Source: DASPSM01 sp036008465
GTDB taxonomy: Bacteria > Planctomycetota > Planctomycetia > Planctomycetales > Planctomycetaceae
Reading direction: 5' to 3'
Length of the DNA: 64,000 nt
Assembly: GCA_036008465.1 (NCBI GenBank)
Contig: DASYNP010000167.1
Coordinates: 1-64,000, forward strand
Position 1 is the stretch's first letter, and each line of letters begins with the position of its first letter. The position numbers and the translations under genes are program-made. Shown here piece after piece: positions 1 through 7,687 of this stretch. The notes under the pieces were generated by a model that was not told the origin of the DNA, made no database searches, and saw only the letters and a list, made by a program, of their open reading frames with translations.

Positions 1-1
1 G

Positions 2-160
2 TTCGCGATGACCAGGATCTTGGGCTGGCCGACGGTTCCCTCGTTGTCGGCAATTTTGCTTGCCGTTGCCGTCGCGATGAGCGTGGGCATTATTTTCGGC
101 TACTATCCGGCGTGGAAAGCCTCGCGCCTCGATCCGATCGAGGCCCTGCGATACGAGTAG
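2..160 (+). CDS. ABC transporter permease, C-terminal end (MacB/FtsX-like), partial
   Basis: Only the last 52 codons lie in the window; the gene runs off the left edge. The readable part is one hydrophobic helix followed by GYYPAWKASRLDPIEALRYE and a TAG stop. That tail, with its PAxxAsrldPieALRyE pattern, is the characteristic C-terminus of MacB/FtsX-family permeases of ABC exporters (macrolide, lipoprotein or antimicrobial peptide export). The protein would sit in the inner membrane and pair with an ABC ATPase that should lie upstream, outside the window. The family call rests on this tail alone, and the substrate cannot be inferred. Confidence 0.85.
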   Translation, partial: FAMTRILGWPTVPSLSAILLAVAVAMSVGIIFGYYPAWKASRLDPIEALRYE

Positions 161-201
161 CAGCTGACTTGCAGTTGCCGATCCCGATGTCCCGTGCCGG
201 T

Positions 202-446
202 GTCCGGTCCCAGTCCCGGAGTCCCGTCCCAGTCCCGGTGTCCCGTCCCAGTCCCGGCGTCCCGTCCCAGTCCCGGCGTCCCGTCCCAGTCCCAGTCCCA
301 GTGTCCAGTCCCAGTCCCAGTGTCCCGTCCCAGTCCCAGTGTCCCGTCCCAGTCCCAGTGTCCCGTCCCAGTCCCAGTGTCCCGTCCCAGTCCCAGTGTC
401 CCGTCCCAGTCCCGGCGTCCCATCCCAGTCCCGGTGTCCCGTCCCA
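202..446. repeat. 19-bp minisatellite, 12 copies plus a partial copy
   Basis: The unit is GTCCCGTCCCAGTCCCRGY (19 bp). Copies start at 202, 221, 240, 259, 278, 303, 322, 341, 360, 379, 398 and 417, with a partial copy at 436. The copy at 278 is 25 bp long, with an extra CAGTCC. Because 19 is not a multiple of three, the repeat shifts frame at every unit, so the long open frames crossing it on both strands are by-products and not genes. The complementary strand carries GGG runs separated by 2-6 nt and fits a G-quadruplex pattern. The array sits between the permease stop at 160 and the small gene at 758. Nothing else is recognisable in 447-720. Confidence 0.93.
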
Positions 447-721
447 CCGGGCATCGGTGCCTGGCGGCCGTGCTCATGAGCAATGCTGCCGTCGAGCGGA
501 GACGCTGGCGGGTCAGAGCGCGCGACGGGCGTCGGGACGGCGGACATCCCCCAAATCCGTCCGGCGCACCACGATCGCTACGCGAATGCTGGTCCGCGAT
601 TCAAAACGGGCGCACCGCGACAACGCCGTGGGTGCTCAACAGGCGCCTTTAGATCCATTTTACCAGAGGTGATGCAGTCCCGATCACGGAATCCAGAGCC
701 GCGTAGAAACGAAGTGCGAAA

Positions 722-758
722 TTCCGACGCGTCCGACTCCACCGCTAGAATGACGGCA
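722..758 (+). promoter_or_regulatory. Probable promoter giving a leaderless transcript
   Basis: A -10-like TAGAAT lies at 746-751, with a weak -35-like TTCCGA at 722-727 (18-bp spacer). Six bases separate the -10 from the ATG at 758, so initiation at the usual distance would place the +1 at the start codon. No Shine-Dalgarno sequence is present. The same block, CCGCTAGAATGACGSCATGAG, recurs before the ATG at 1205. Confidence 0.5.
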
Positions 759-1147
759 TGAGCGACCAATCGCCGAGACGGCCGGCTTTACTAAGCGGCT
801 TTCTCTCTGTTGCCGGGGGTGTAGCGTTTCTTGTGGTGGCGTCCATAAACGCCGCAGCGGTCTTTCCGATTGACGCGATGCCGGTTGGCATAGGCGTGTG
901 GCTCGTGGCTGTTTTCGTCACATTTCGGTGGTACTCACGAGATGTTCCCTCCCAGCGCGGCTGGAAGGCCCGCCTAGCAAGAGGCGGACTCTTTGCGCTG
1001 ACGCCGCCGCTGTGTGGGCTCGCATTGTGGGTTCTTGTCGCGCTTCTGTTTCCTAATGCAAACCCCAATGTTCTGGGGCGTACTGTCGCGGGCATCACGA
1101 TGCTTGCCCCGACTGCTTTCGGAATTGGGATGCTCACTGGCAAATAA
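758..1147 (+). CDS. Small integral membrane protein of unknown function
   Basis: This is a 129-residue protein with about four hydrophobic segments (roughly residues 11-32, 41-56, 74-95 and 103-126) linked by short polar loops, including an Arg-rich stretch near residues 57-72. I recognise no domain or catalytic motif. It begins 6 nt after a TAGAAT hexamer, so it may be translated from a leaderless mRNA. The coding call rests on the membrane pattern and on a start signal that is repeated before the next small frame at 1205. It has no clear operon partner. Confidence 0.6.
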   Translation: MSDQSPRRPALLSGFLSVAGGVAFLVVASINAAAVFPIDAMPVGIGVWLVAVFVTFRWYSRDVPSQRGWKARLARGGLFALTPPLCGLALWVLVALLFPNANPNVLGRTVAGITMLAPTAFGIGMLTGK

Positions 1148-1204
1148 ACTCCCGGCCTCTCGATTCGTCGGTCGGCGGTTAGAAACCGCCGCTAGAATGA
1201 CGCC

Positions 1205-1321
1205 ATGAGGTGGAGTACCGTGGTGGCGGCCATTGCGGGCGGGCTTATCGCGTATGGAGCGGGGGAACTGCTCAGGGTCCAGCGGCAGACCACGCTTGAG
1301 GGGCGCGTCTGGGCGAGTTAG
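1205..1321 (+). CDS. Tiny 38-residue membrane peptide, tentative
   Basis: A frame of 38 codons encodes one N-terminal hydrophobic segment (VVAAIAGGLIAYGAGELL) followed by a short polar tail ending WAS. It is supported mainly by its start region: 21 bp before and over the ATG (1189-1209) match the start of the gene at 758, with TAGAAT at 1193-1198 and again a 6-nt gap to the ATG. The repeated start may mark a duplicated promoter with a real micro-protein, or simply a duplicated DNA patch. No homology can be claimed. Confidence 0.3.
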   Translation: MRWSTVVAAIAGGLIAYGAGELLRVQRQTTLEGRVWAS

Positions 1322-1441
1322 GCCACAGACAGGCTGATTGTGCCAGGCTGCGGCTTGCTGAGCGTGGCGCTCATCAATCGAAGAAAGTAGGCGGCATGCC
1401 ACTCGCGTGGAGAACATGGAAGGAATCTAACCTTTCATGCT

Positions 1442-1579
1442 CCCCTCTCCCCTTGCGGGAGAGGGGTCGGGGGTGAGGGGTCTCCTTGCGCCGCTCAGCG
1501 GCTGGCCCCCTCACCCCTAGCCCCTCTCCCGCGAGGGGAGAGGGGAACAAGAATTCTGCCTCTCCCGCTAGAGGGGAAC
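1442..1579. repeat. REP-like palindrome of the CCCTCTCCC/GGGTGAGGG type
   Basis: Two imperfect hairpins face each other: 1442-1466 (cccctctccc...gggagagggg) and 1521-1545, joined by GGGGGTGAGGGG and its complement CCCCTCACCCC. A third half copy lies at 1560-1579. A related element is at 39011-39118. The layout of nested inverted repeats with CTCACCC cores is known from REP/MITE-like sequences in many GC-rich bacteria. It lies in the 372-bp gap between 1321 and 1693, where no gene is apparent. Confidence 0.8.
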
Positions 1580-1692
1580 AGGAGTTTTGGCACCGCGCGA
1601 TCCTCCGACATCCTCGGAGGACGGCATGAGCGAATCGGCCAAACCGGCTCTTGATAGTTCCCGCATCTATGGCAGCGGGACCGCACGACCGA

Positions 1693-2211
1693 TCAGAACG
1701 GCCAACCCGAATAGAGCTTGGCACGAAAATCGTGCCACTCTTCGCGATGATTGACGCCATCGGGTCGTTCGACCATCTCGCAAATCCACTCGTCCATGCG
1801 GCGCAGCCGCTGGGCCATCAGCGAAACGACGATCTGCGTGATCTTGTAGGCCGCGGTCGGATTCTTCGTGTGGAGCTGCTCGTAGCTCTCGCGCGTGATT
1901 CGCAGAACTTTCACGGCGGTCGAGGCGCGAACCGTGGCCGAATGGGGCGCTTTCTGAAAGAACGACATTTCCCCAAATGCCGAGCCCGCTTCGAGCGTGG
2001 CGAGGGTGTGTTCCGTCGGCCCCTTGTTCTTCTTGACGACCTCGCAGGTCCCCTTCAGCAGGATCCACAGCGCCTGCTCCGACTTCCCCTCGTGCAGGAT
2101 CACGTCCCCCTTGGCGTACGAGCGCTGCTCGAGGAGAGCCAGGGTGCTTTCATATTCCTCGGCCGTGAAGCCGTCGAAGATCGGTGAAACAACGGAGGTG
2201 GCATTCGTCAT
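1693..2211 (-). CDS. Cyclic nucleotide-binding domain protein (CRP-like sensor, no HTH)
   Basis: The protein has about 172 residues. The CNMP-binding fold covers most of it: a Gly-rich turn (YAKGDVILHEGK), LLKGTCEVVKKNKG, then the phosphate-binding cassette as AGSAFGEMSFFQKAPHSATVRA, which keeps the FGE...hsATVrA pattern. A helical tail follows (MAQRLRRMDEWICEMVERPD). No winged helix is visible, so it is probably a signalling protein and not a CRP-type transcription factor. The start at 2211 has AAAGGG six bases upstream; an in-frame ATG at 2235 is the alternative. It lies just downstream of gdhA on the same strand, 88 bp or more away. Confidence 0.82.
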   Translation of the reverse strand: MTNATSVVSPIFDGFTAEEYESTLALLEQRSYAKGDVILHEGKSEQALWILLKGTCEVVKKNKGPTEHTLATLEAGSAFGEMSFFQKAPHSATVRASTAVKVLRITRESYEQLHTKNPTAAYKITQIVVSLMAQRLRRMDEWICEMVERPDGVNHREEWHDFRAKLYSGWPF

Positions 2212-2323
2212 GGACGGCCCTTTTCGGAGCGACATCGTTTAACAGGCTGGACGAGTTTCATTCCTCTGAGCGCTAGAGAATTCGAGCGAATTCGTCCGGC
2301 CTGTGAAACGCATGCAAAGTTGA

Positions 2324-3556
2324 TCATGAAATTCCCGCCAGGACGGTTGCCCGGCCTACACGGCCGATCCCGAGCAAGTACGCTGCCGTGCGCAAGGAAA
2401 CTCGCTTGTCCTCGGCGATCTTCCAAACTTTCTCAAAGCTTTCGAGCAGAATGCGGTCCAGCTCGTTTCGGACGCGGGTGAGATCCCAGCGAAAGTGCTG
2501 TCGGTTTTGCACCCATTCAAAATAGCTGGCCGTCACCCCGCCGGCATTAGCCAGAATGTCCGGCAACACGAGAATTTTACGTTGGTCGAAGACGGCGTCG
2601 GCGTCGATGACGGTCGGATTGTTCGCTGCTTCGACGATGTAACGAGCCCGCACGTCGTTGGCGTTGTCCTTCGTGAGGACGCCGCCGAGCGCGGCCGGAA
2701 TCAGAACATCGACCGCCAGGGTCAAGAGTTTTTCATTCGTAACCGTGTCGCCACCGGGGAAGTCCCGTACGCTGGCGTGATCGCGGGAGAACTGCAGGAT
2801 CGCCGGAATGTCGAGGCCTTGCGGGTTGAAGATGCCGCCATCCTTATCGCTGACGGCGACGACCTTCATCCCCTTCGCATGCAGGAACTGCGCGCAATAC
2901 GAGCCGACGTTGCCGAAACCCTGGATGGCGACACTGGCCCCGGCCACCGGCTGCTTGAGTCGCTCGAGCATCGCGCCCGTGAGCGTCGCCACGCCGCGGC
3001 CGGTCGCCTCTTCCCGCCCTTCGGAGCCATGCAGCTCCAGCGGCTTGCCGGTCACGCACGCCGGGTTGAAGCCCTTGTACTTCTGGTACTGGCTCATGAA
3101 CCAGGCCATGACCTGCGCGTTGGTCCCCATGTCGGGCGCCGGGATATCGCTGTCGGGCCCGACCATGTCGTGGATGGCATCGACGAATTTCCGCGTCACC
3201 CTTTCGAGCTCTCCCTGGCTCAGCTCCTGGGGATTGATTCCGATTCCCCCCTTCGCGCCGCCATAGGGGATATTCACCACCGCGGTTTTCCAAGTCATGA
3301 GCGTCGCCAGGGCGCGCACTTCGTCCGCGTCGACTTCGTGGTGGTAGCGCAGGCCTCCCTTCATCGGCCCGCGGGCACTGTCGTGCTGGACGCGGTAACC
3401 AATAAAGGTCGCGATCTCGCCGTTGTCGCGCTCGAGGGTCACTTGGACCTTGAGTTCGCGCTCCGGGATCAGGAGCAGGGCCTGCATGTTTTTCGACAGG
3501 CCCATCAAATTGGCGGCGTGATCGAAATAACGGACGGTCGACTCGTACTGGCTCAT
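2324..3556 (-). CDS. gdhA: Glu/Leu/Phe/Val dehydrogenase, probably glutamate dehydrogenase
   Basis: The protein is 410 residues long, the normal size for hexameric NAD(P)-glutamate dehydrogenases that interconvert glutamate with 2-oxoglutarate and ammonia. Motifs seen: substrate-binding GPMKGGLRYH (63-72), the catalytic-lysine loop IPYGGAKGGI (96-105, Lys102), PAPDMGT (139-145), and the Rossmann nucleotide-binding GFGNVG (213-218). The cytosolic enzyme should link nitrogen assimilation or catabolism to the TCA cycle. The start ATG is set by a strong Shine-Dalgarno, GGAGGGAG, about 5 nt upstream. A short-branched amino acid dehydrogenase is the main alternative, but the motifs fit glutamate better. 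The following 218-bp gap is AT-rich at 3720-3785. Confidence 0.93.
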   Translation of the reverse strand: MSQYESTVRYFDHAANLMGLSKNMQALLLIPERELKVQVTLERDNGEIATFIGYRVQHDSARGPMKGGLRYHHEVDADEVRALATLMTWKTAVVNIPYGGAKGGIGINPQELSQGELERVTRKFVDAIHDMVGPDSDIPAPDMGTNAQVMAWFMSQYQKYKGFNPACVTGKPLELHGSEGREEATGRGVATLTGAMLERLKQPVAGASVAIQGFGNVGSYCAQFLHAKGMKVVAVSDKDGGIFNPQGLDIPAILQFSRDHASVRDFPGGDTVTNEKLLTLAVDVLIPAALGGVLTKDNANDVRARYIVEAANNPTVIDADAVFDQRKILVLPDILANAGGVTASYFEWVQNRQHFRWDLTRVRNELDRILLESFEKVWKIAEDKRVSLRTAAYLLGIGRVGRATVLAGIS

Positions 3557-3677
3557 CGAAGCTCCCTCCGGCCTCGCGAACTCATGATTGACTTTCGCTG
3601 ATGCCGGATTTTATTGAAAGCGCGAGTTTGAGTGAGAGCTCAGGGCGCGAGCGAATTCGGGATTCCAGAAATGGCTC

Positions 3678-3695
3678 GGCCCGCTTTCGCGGGCC
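3678..3695. terminator. Short GC hairpin, possible terminator
   Basis: A perfect 7-bp stem (GGCCCGC/GCGGGCC) with a TTTC loop lies about 80 bp after the stop of the leftward gene at 3775 and before gdhA. No T-run follows, so intrinsic termination is doubtful; it may be a transcript-end or processing hairpin. Confidence 0.35.
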
Positions 3696-3774
3696 AAAGG
3701 TCGACTCACCTCCCGTGACCTTAATTATTAATCAGTTTACCGATTTATTGAACGGCGTTAACGATTGAATCATT

Positions 3775-5064
3775 CTACCGATTGAATTGCGCCCGCGAAA
3801 CAGGCTCGAGGTCGTCCTGAACGTCCGCGCGTCTCACTCCAGAAGTCTCTGGTCTCGAAGGATCGCGAGCCGAAAGCCGGCGGACCGGGCGAACTTGTCC
3901 GTCTGCCCGCCAAGGCCCAACGACGTTCGTGACCAGGAACCGTTCCAGAACGCGAGCATACAAATCGTGGCCTGTCGCTGAAAAGCGAGCGGCGCTATCC
4001 CGGAACAGTCGCTCCGCGTGCTCGGCACCGGAAAACGCCGGCGACGGGTCGCAATAGAGGATGTTCTCCCTCTGCGAATAGGCGGTGAGCGAGTCGAAAG
4101 GGAGCCGGTTTCTGTAAAGGACATGCGGTTGCAGGCCGGCCCGCTCCCGAACGCCCGGGCCGTTGCTGGCCTCGGCCGAAATCTGCCAAGGACAGGGCAC
4201 GACCGCCAGCACAAACTCTGCGTTCGCCCGGCGACAGGCCCCCGCCATCTGCCCCAGAACTTCGAGCGTCTGGTCGATGTACACCGACCAATCGGGCGCG
4301 TCGTCCCGCAGCCAGGCGTAGGCGCCCTGGGGCGCATCGATGTCGCGCACATCCTCGGCCTGATCCTCTGCTCCGACCAGGTGCCCCACCCCCCGCTTGG
4401 CGTGCTGCCATAACAAAAGCCGCTCGACCCAAAACACTTCCGAAGCGGTCCGCTGGCGTTCGAGATCAGGGTGGGGACAGTAGAGCGGTTCTTTGCCGTT
4501 CATCCGCACATAGCGCCGGCAACGGTGATCGTCGGCCACGTTGGACATATCGAAGTTGAAGACGACAACGTCCGGAGCCAGCGCCAAAAGTTTGTGCCTG
4601 AGGGCCAAGAACGAAAGCAGCGGGCCCGTTTGCGGACAGCCGGCATTGATCACTTCGAGATTGACCGAGCTGGAGGCCGGCAACAGTTCCTTGAGTCGCG
4701 CGCAAAAGGTTTCGTCCGGACTCGTTTCCGGGGCGAGCGTCGATTCGTTGCCCAGGCACAAGATGCGATACGTCCCCGCCGGTTTGGGGACTTCGACCTC
4801 AGGTCCACGCAGCCCCAAGCTATTGGTCCGCCAGTGAACGTCGCTGCCCAGGTCCAGATCGGTCACGGTGACGTGCAGATCGGGCTTCAAACTGTGATGC
4901 ACCGTCCACGAAGGTGAGCACGCGCTTTTATCAGCGCGGCACACGGCGCACTCCGCCCACGACTCGTACACGTGCAGCCCAAGCTCGGTGCCGCACACGC
5001 AGAGCCCTAGTGATCCGATTGCCAGAATGAGGTGCTTGAGAAATGCGAGACGCGAACGGACCAT
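3775..5064 (-). CDS. Membrane-anchored SGNH/GDSL-hydrolase-like protein
   Basis: The protein is about 429 residues long. An N-terminal hydrophobic segment (HLILAIGSLGLCVCGTELGL) looks like a signal anchor, so the rest is probably exported. The SGNH-like core starts at YRILCLGNESTLAPETSP, where block I has GNES in place of the usual GDSx, followed by EVINAGCPQTG (block II-like) and VVVFNFDMSNVADDH (block III-like). Near the C-terminus SATGHDLYARVL resembles the His-containing block V. This arrangement resembles exported SGNH proteins associated with acylation or deacylation of polysaccharides. The ATG at 5064 is chosen because a longer frame would need a TTG inside the -35 element at 5129-5134. 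Catalytic activity is uncertain. Confidence 0.65.
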   Translation of the reverse strand: MVRSRLAFLKHLILAIGSLGLCVCGTELGLHVYESWAECAVCRADKSACSPSWTVHHSLKPDLHVTVTDLDLGSDVHWRTNSLGLRGPEVEVPKPAGTYRILCLGNESTLAPETSPDETFCARLKELLPASSSVNLEVINAGCPQTGPLLSFLALRHKLLALAPDVVVFNFDMSNVADDHRCRRYVRMNGKEPLYCPHPDLERQRTASEVFWVERLLLWQHAKRGVGHLVGAEDQAEDVRDIDAPQGAYAWLRDDAPDWSVYIDQTLEVLGQMAGACRRANAEFVLAVVPCPWQISAEASNGPGVRERAGLQPHVLYRNRLPFDSLTAYSQRENILYCDPSPAFSGAEHAERLFRDSAARFSATGHDLYARVLERFLVTNVVGPWRADGQVRPVRRLSARDPSRPETSGVRRADVQDDLEPVSRAQFNR

Positions 5065-5105
5065 CCTTGGCCGCTCCAAACGGTCAGGGCCAAAAAGGGG
5101 CCGGG

Positions 5106-5134
5106 ATTGTAGAGAGCCTGCGAAAGGCAAGCAA
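5106..5134 (-). promoter_or_regulatory. Sigma-70-type promoter of the SGNH-like gene
   Basis: On the minus strand TTGCTT (5134-5129) and TACAAT (5111-5106) are separated by exactly 17 bp. Predicted initiation near 5099 gives a leader of about 35 nt before the ATG at 5064. This rules out the upstream TTG at 5130 as a start. Confidence 0.6.
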
Positions 5135-5170
5135 GACGGGTTAGCGGACCTCTGTCTATCGCAAAATGTG

Positions 5171-5253
5171 GGGTGGCTGGGGTCGGCGTCTTCGCCGCCC
5201 CCAGTGCTTCTCTCTCTGGGGGCGAACCGAAGACGGTTCGACCCCAGCCACCC
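5171..5253. repeat. Dispersed inverted repeat, GGTGGCTGGGGTCG family, copy 1
   Basis: Perfect 15-bp arms GGGTGGCTGGGGTCG (5171-5185) and its complement (5239-5253) enclose a second inner pair, GCCCCCAG/CTGGGGGC. A second copy with the same outer and inner arms lies at 37234-37311. It sits in the intergenic space between two leftward genes. Confidence 0.85.
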
Positions 5254-5289
5254 TCAGCCTGACATTATTTCAGTAGACGCACCACTCTC

Positions 5290-6225
5290 TCAAACGTGGT
5301 CGATTTCGTGGAAGTGCTGGGCGGACCGGCAGTGCCGCTCATCGATTTTGATCCGATCGACCAGCGGCTTGATCATCGTCAGCTCCTGGACTCGGTCGGC
5401 GACCTCAAACAATTCGCGGCAGACCGCGTCGGCCGGCATCCAGCCGCCGATTCGTCCCACGCTTCGCTCTTTGGCTAACGCGATCACCGCCGAATAGAGG
5501 CCCCGTTCCGTTTCGTTAGCGGCTTCCAGCAAAGAGAGGTCCCGAATGATGAGTCCCTGGGGCCTGCTTCCTAACCGCACATAGCCGGTCCGTTTCCCGC
5601 CCATCTCGGCGAAATAAAACTCGTCGTCCCGACTTTGGGTGAGCAGATAGCGCCAATACTCGACCGAGCGGGCGATCGACAGCGCGTGCCGAGCGTGACC
5701 GCGGTCGTAGAGGTCGCAAAGAGCCGACAACTCGTCGGCGGGCTGAAATCGAGTCAAAGTGCACGACGGGGACGATTGGGCTCGCGCTTCCGATGGGTTC
5801 ACCCATCCTTGCGCCGCCGCACAGCGACGATATCCGAGTCGCTCGTAGTACGCCGGAGAAATGTCGGAATAGAGCAGGCTGAAGGTCTTGCCAGCCTGCC
5901 GCTCGCGGGTTTCCGCAAAGGCGAGCACGCGGGGGGCAAACCCGCGGCCGCGGAACTCGGGGAGCGTATGCACCGAGCCGACGGCGCACGCCCGTTCGAC
6001 GGTTCCATCGATGGGGACGGAAACGTGAAAACACCCGCAAGCCGCGACGACATGACCGTCGAGCGTGCCGACGTAAGTGGTGGCGTTGGCGTACTTCGGA
6101 TTGGCCAATCGCCGACGCAAGTGCTCTTCGGGGTCCGGGTCGACGGGCCAGACGTCGTGGACGTTTCGAAAGGCTTGCGCTCGCTCGTCCACACTGGCCT
6201 CGTGCAAATCCAAGTTGTCACTCAT
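5290..6225 (-). CDS. GNAT-family N-acetyltransferase (Eis-like architecture)
   Basis: The protein is 311 residues long. An N-terminal GNAT domain contains the acetyl-CoA pyrophosphate-binding motif VHTLPEFRGRGFAPRVL, with the Q/RxxGxG/A signature as RGRGFA, followed by SLLYSDISPAYYERLGY, typical of the second half of the fold. The C-terminal 150 residues look like a second, degenerate GNAT-like domain, as in Eis-type enhanced acetyltransferases. The substrate is unknown. The start is supported by AGAGG about 5 nt upstream. It is flanked by a palindromic repeat downstream and diverges from the M20 peptidase. Confidence 0.82.
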   Translation of the reverse strand: MSDNLDLHEASVDERAQAFRNVHDVWPVDPDPEEHLRRRLANPKYANATTYVGTLDGHVVAACGCFHVSVPIDGTVERACAVGSVHTLPEFRGRGFAPRVLAFAETRERQAGKTFSLLYSDISPAYYERLGYRRCAAAQGWVNPSEARAQSSPSCTLTRFQPADELSALCDLYDRGHARHALSIARSVEYWRYLLTQSRDDEFYFAEMGGKRTGYVRLGSRPQGLIIRDLSLLEAANETERGLYSAVIALAKERSVGRIGGWMPADAVCRELFEVADRVQELTMIKPLVDRIKIDERHCRSAQHFHEIDHV

Positions 6226-6352
6226 GGCGCCTCTCGATGTGGCAGGTCATTCAACGTTCGATCATAATCCGACGTCTTAAGAGCCGCGCTCGAATGTAAG
6301 CCGTTCTTGCCTTTGATTATTTTCTCGCAGCGTTGCCAGGAAAGCTCCGCCC

Positions 6353-7555
6353 ATGAAATCGCCATCGGCCAAAGTCCCGTTGCCCCCCATCAATGCGTCC
6401 GCCGCCGTCCGACTCGTGTCTGAGATGATGGCCGTGCCGGGCCGCAGCGGACAAGAGCGGAAGATCCACACGGCGGTCCGCGCCCGCTTGAAGAGCCTCG
6501 GCGTCTCGTCCTCGGCCATTGTGGAAGATACGGCCCAGAAACGCAGCCCGATCGGGGGCGAATGCGGCAACTTGATCGTGAAGCTTCCGGGAACGGTTCG
6601 TGGGCCGCGGCGGCTGTTGATGGCGCATCTTGATACGGTCCCGATTTGCGTGGGCTCGCGGCCCGTTCGCAAGGGCGATCTCATCGTCTCGAAAGATCCC
6701 AAGACGGCCCTGGGCGCCGACGACCGCGCGGGCGTCAGCGTTCTCTTGACCGCGCTGAGTGAAATCCGGCGGCGCAAACTGCCCCACCCGCCGCTCACGT
6801 TCGTTTGGCCCGTGCAGGAAGAGGTCGGCCTGCTGGGCGCCCGCTTCATGGACTTGAAAAAACTTGGCGACCCGCAGCTGTGCTTCAACTGGGACGGCGG
6901 ACCGTCCGACGTCGCGACCGTTGGAGCCACAGGGGGCGTCGAAGTGAACATTCGAATCGTCGGGCTCGCCAGTCACGCCGGAGCGCGGCCCGAGCATGGC
7001 ATCAGCGCGATCGGCGTCGCCGGGATGGCCATTGCCGATTTAGTGGCCGGGGGCTGGCACGGCTTGGTTGTCAAAGGGAGCCGAACGGGAACCAGCAACA
7101 TCGGAATCGTGTCGGGGGGAGACGCCACGAATGTGGTCGTCCCGGAGCTTGCGATCAAGGCCGAGGTGCGCAGCCACGACCCGGAGTTCCGCAAACAGAT
7201 TATTGCCGCTTACAAAACGGCCTTCGAGAAGGCGGCCAAATCGTTCAAGAACGACGTCGGTGCGACGGGCCGCATCGAGTTCAATCTCTTCGAAAAGTAC
7301 GAATCGTTCCGAATCGCTGAAGACTCTCCCGTCGTGCAAACAGCGATGCGGGCAATCGAGCTGGCGGGTAAGACTCCTGCGATTCGCACCACCAATGGCG
7401 GGCTGGATGCCAATTGGCTGACCGCGCGCGGCTTCCCCACGGTGACCTTGGGATGCGGCCAGCAGGATGTCCACACGGTGGCCGAAAGCTTGCACATTCC
7501 GAGTTATCTTGACGCCTGCCGCATTGCGCTCGCGCTCGCAACCGCTGCCGTTTGA
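6353..7555 (+). CDS. M20-family metallopeptidase (tripeptidase/PepT-like)
   Basis: This 400-residue cytosolic zinc exopeptidase keeps the dinuclear metal site: LMAHLDTVP (His92, Asp94), GADDRAG (bridging Asp123/124), WPVQEEVG (catalytic Glu156 and Glu157), a downstream Asp in NWDGG, and the C-terminal His in CGQQDVHTVAESLH. The dimerisation insert begins at TGGVEVNIRIVGLASHAG. The order and spacing fit the PepT/tripeptidase group better than carboxypeptidase G2 or ArgE. The start has a weak AGGAAAG about 9 nt upstream. An inverted repeat follows the stop. Confidence 0.88.
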   Translation: MKSPSAKVPLPPINASAAVRLVSEMMAVPGRSGQERKIHTAVRARLKSLGVSSSAIVEDTAQKRSPIGGECGNLIVKLPGTVRGPRRLLMAHLDTVPICVGSRPVRKGDLIVSKDPKTALGADDRAGVSVLLTALSEIRRRKLPHPPLTFVWPVQEEVGLLGARFMDLKKLGDPQLCFNWDGGPSDVATVGATGGVEVNIRIVGLASHAGARPEHGISAIGVAGMAIADLVAGGWHGLVVKGSRTGTSNIGIVSGGDATNVVVPELAIKAEVRSHDPEFRKQIIAAYKTAFEKAAKSFKNDVGATGRIEFNLFEKYESFRIAEDSPVVQTAMRAIELAGKTPAIRTTNGGLDANWLTARGFPTVTLGCGQQDVHTVAESLHIPSYLDACRIALALATAAV

Positions 7556-7565
7556 AACCTTTTTG

Positions 7566-7612
7566 GCGGCTGCTATTCTCGAACGCCCGCAGAGAAAATA
7601 GAATCAGCCGCT
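7566..7612. terminator. Inverted repeat after the peptidase gene, possible terminator
   Basis: GCGGCTGCTATTCT and AGAATCAGCCGC can pair around a loop of about 20 nt, just after the stop at 7555. There is no T-run. A possible promoter for ispA follows (TTTGGA 7622-7627, TATTTT 7646-7651). Confidence 0.35.
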
Positions 7613-7687
7613 CGGTTTACGTTTGGAAAGCGCTGCTCGCTCTGCTATTTTTTAAGCATTGAAATTTTTCACACCGGCATCGAGCGT

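Noticed and set aside
202..446. A CRISPR array in the 19-bp tandem repeat
   Set aside because: Units are directly adjacent with no unique spacers and no cas genes are nearby.
103..672. Long open frames on both strands across the 19-bp repeat
   Set aside because: They encode only periodic S/P/V/G/T repeats in three registers and arise from the non-triplet tandem DNA repeat; no start signal or domain supports them.
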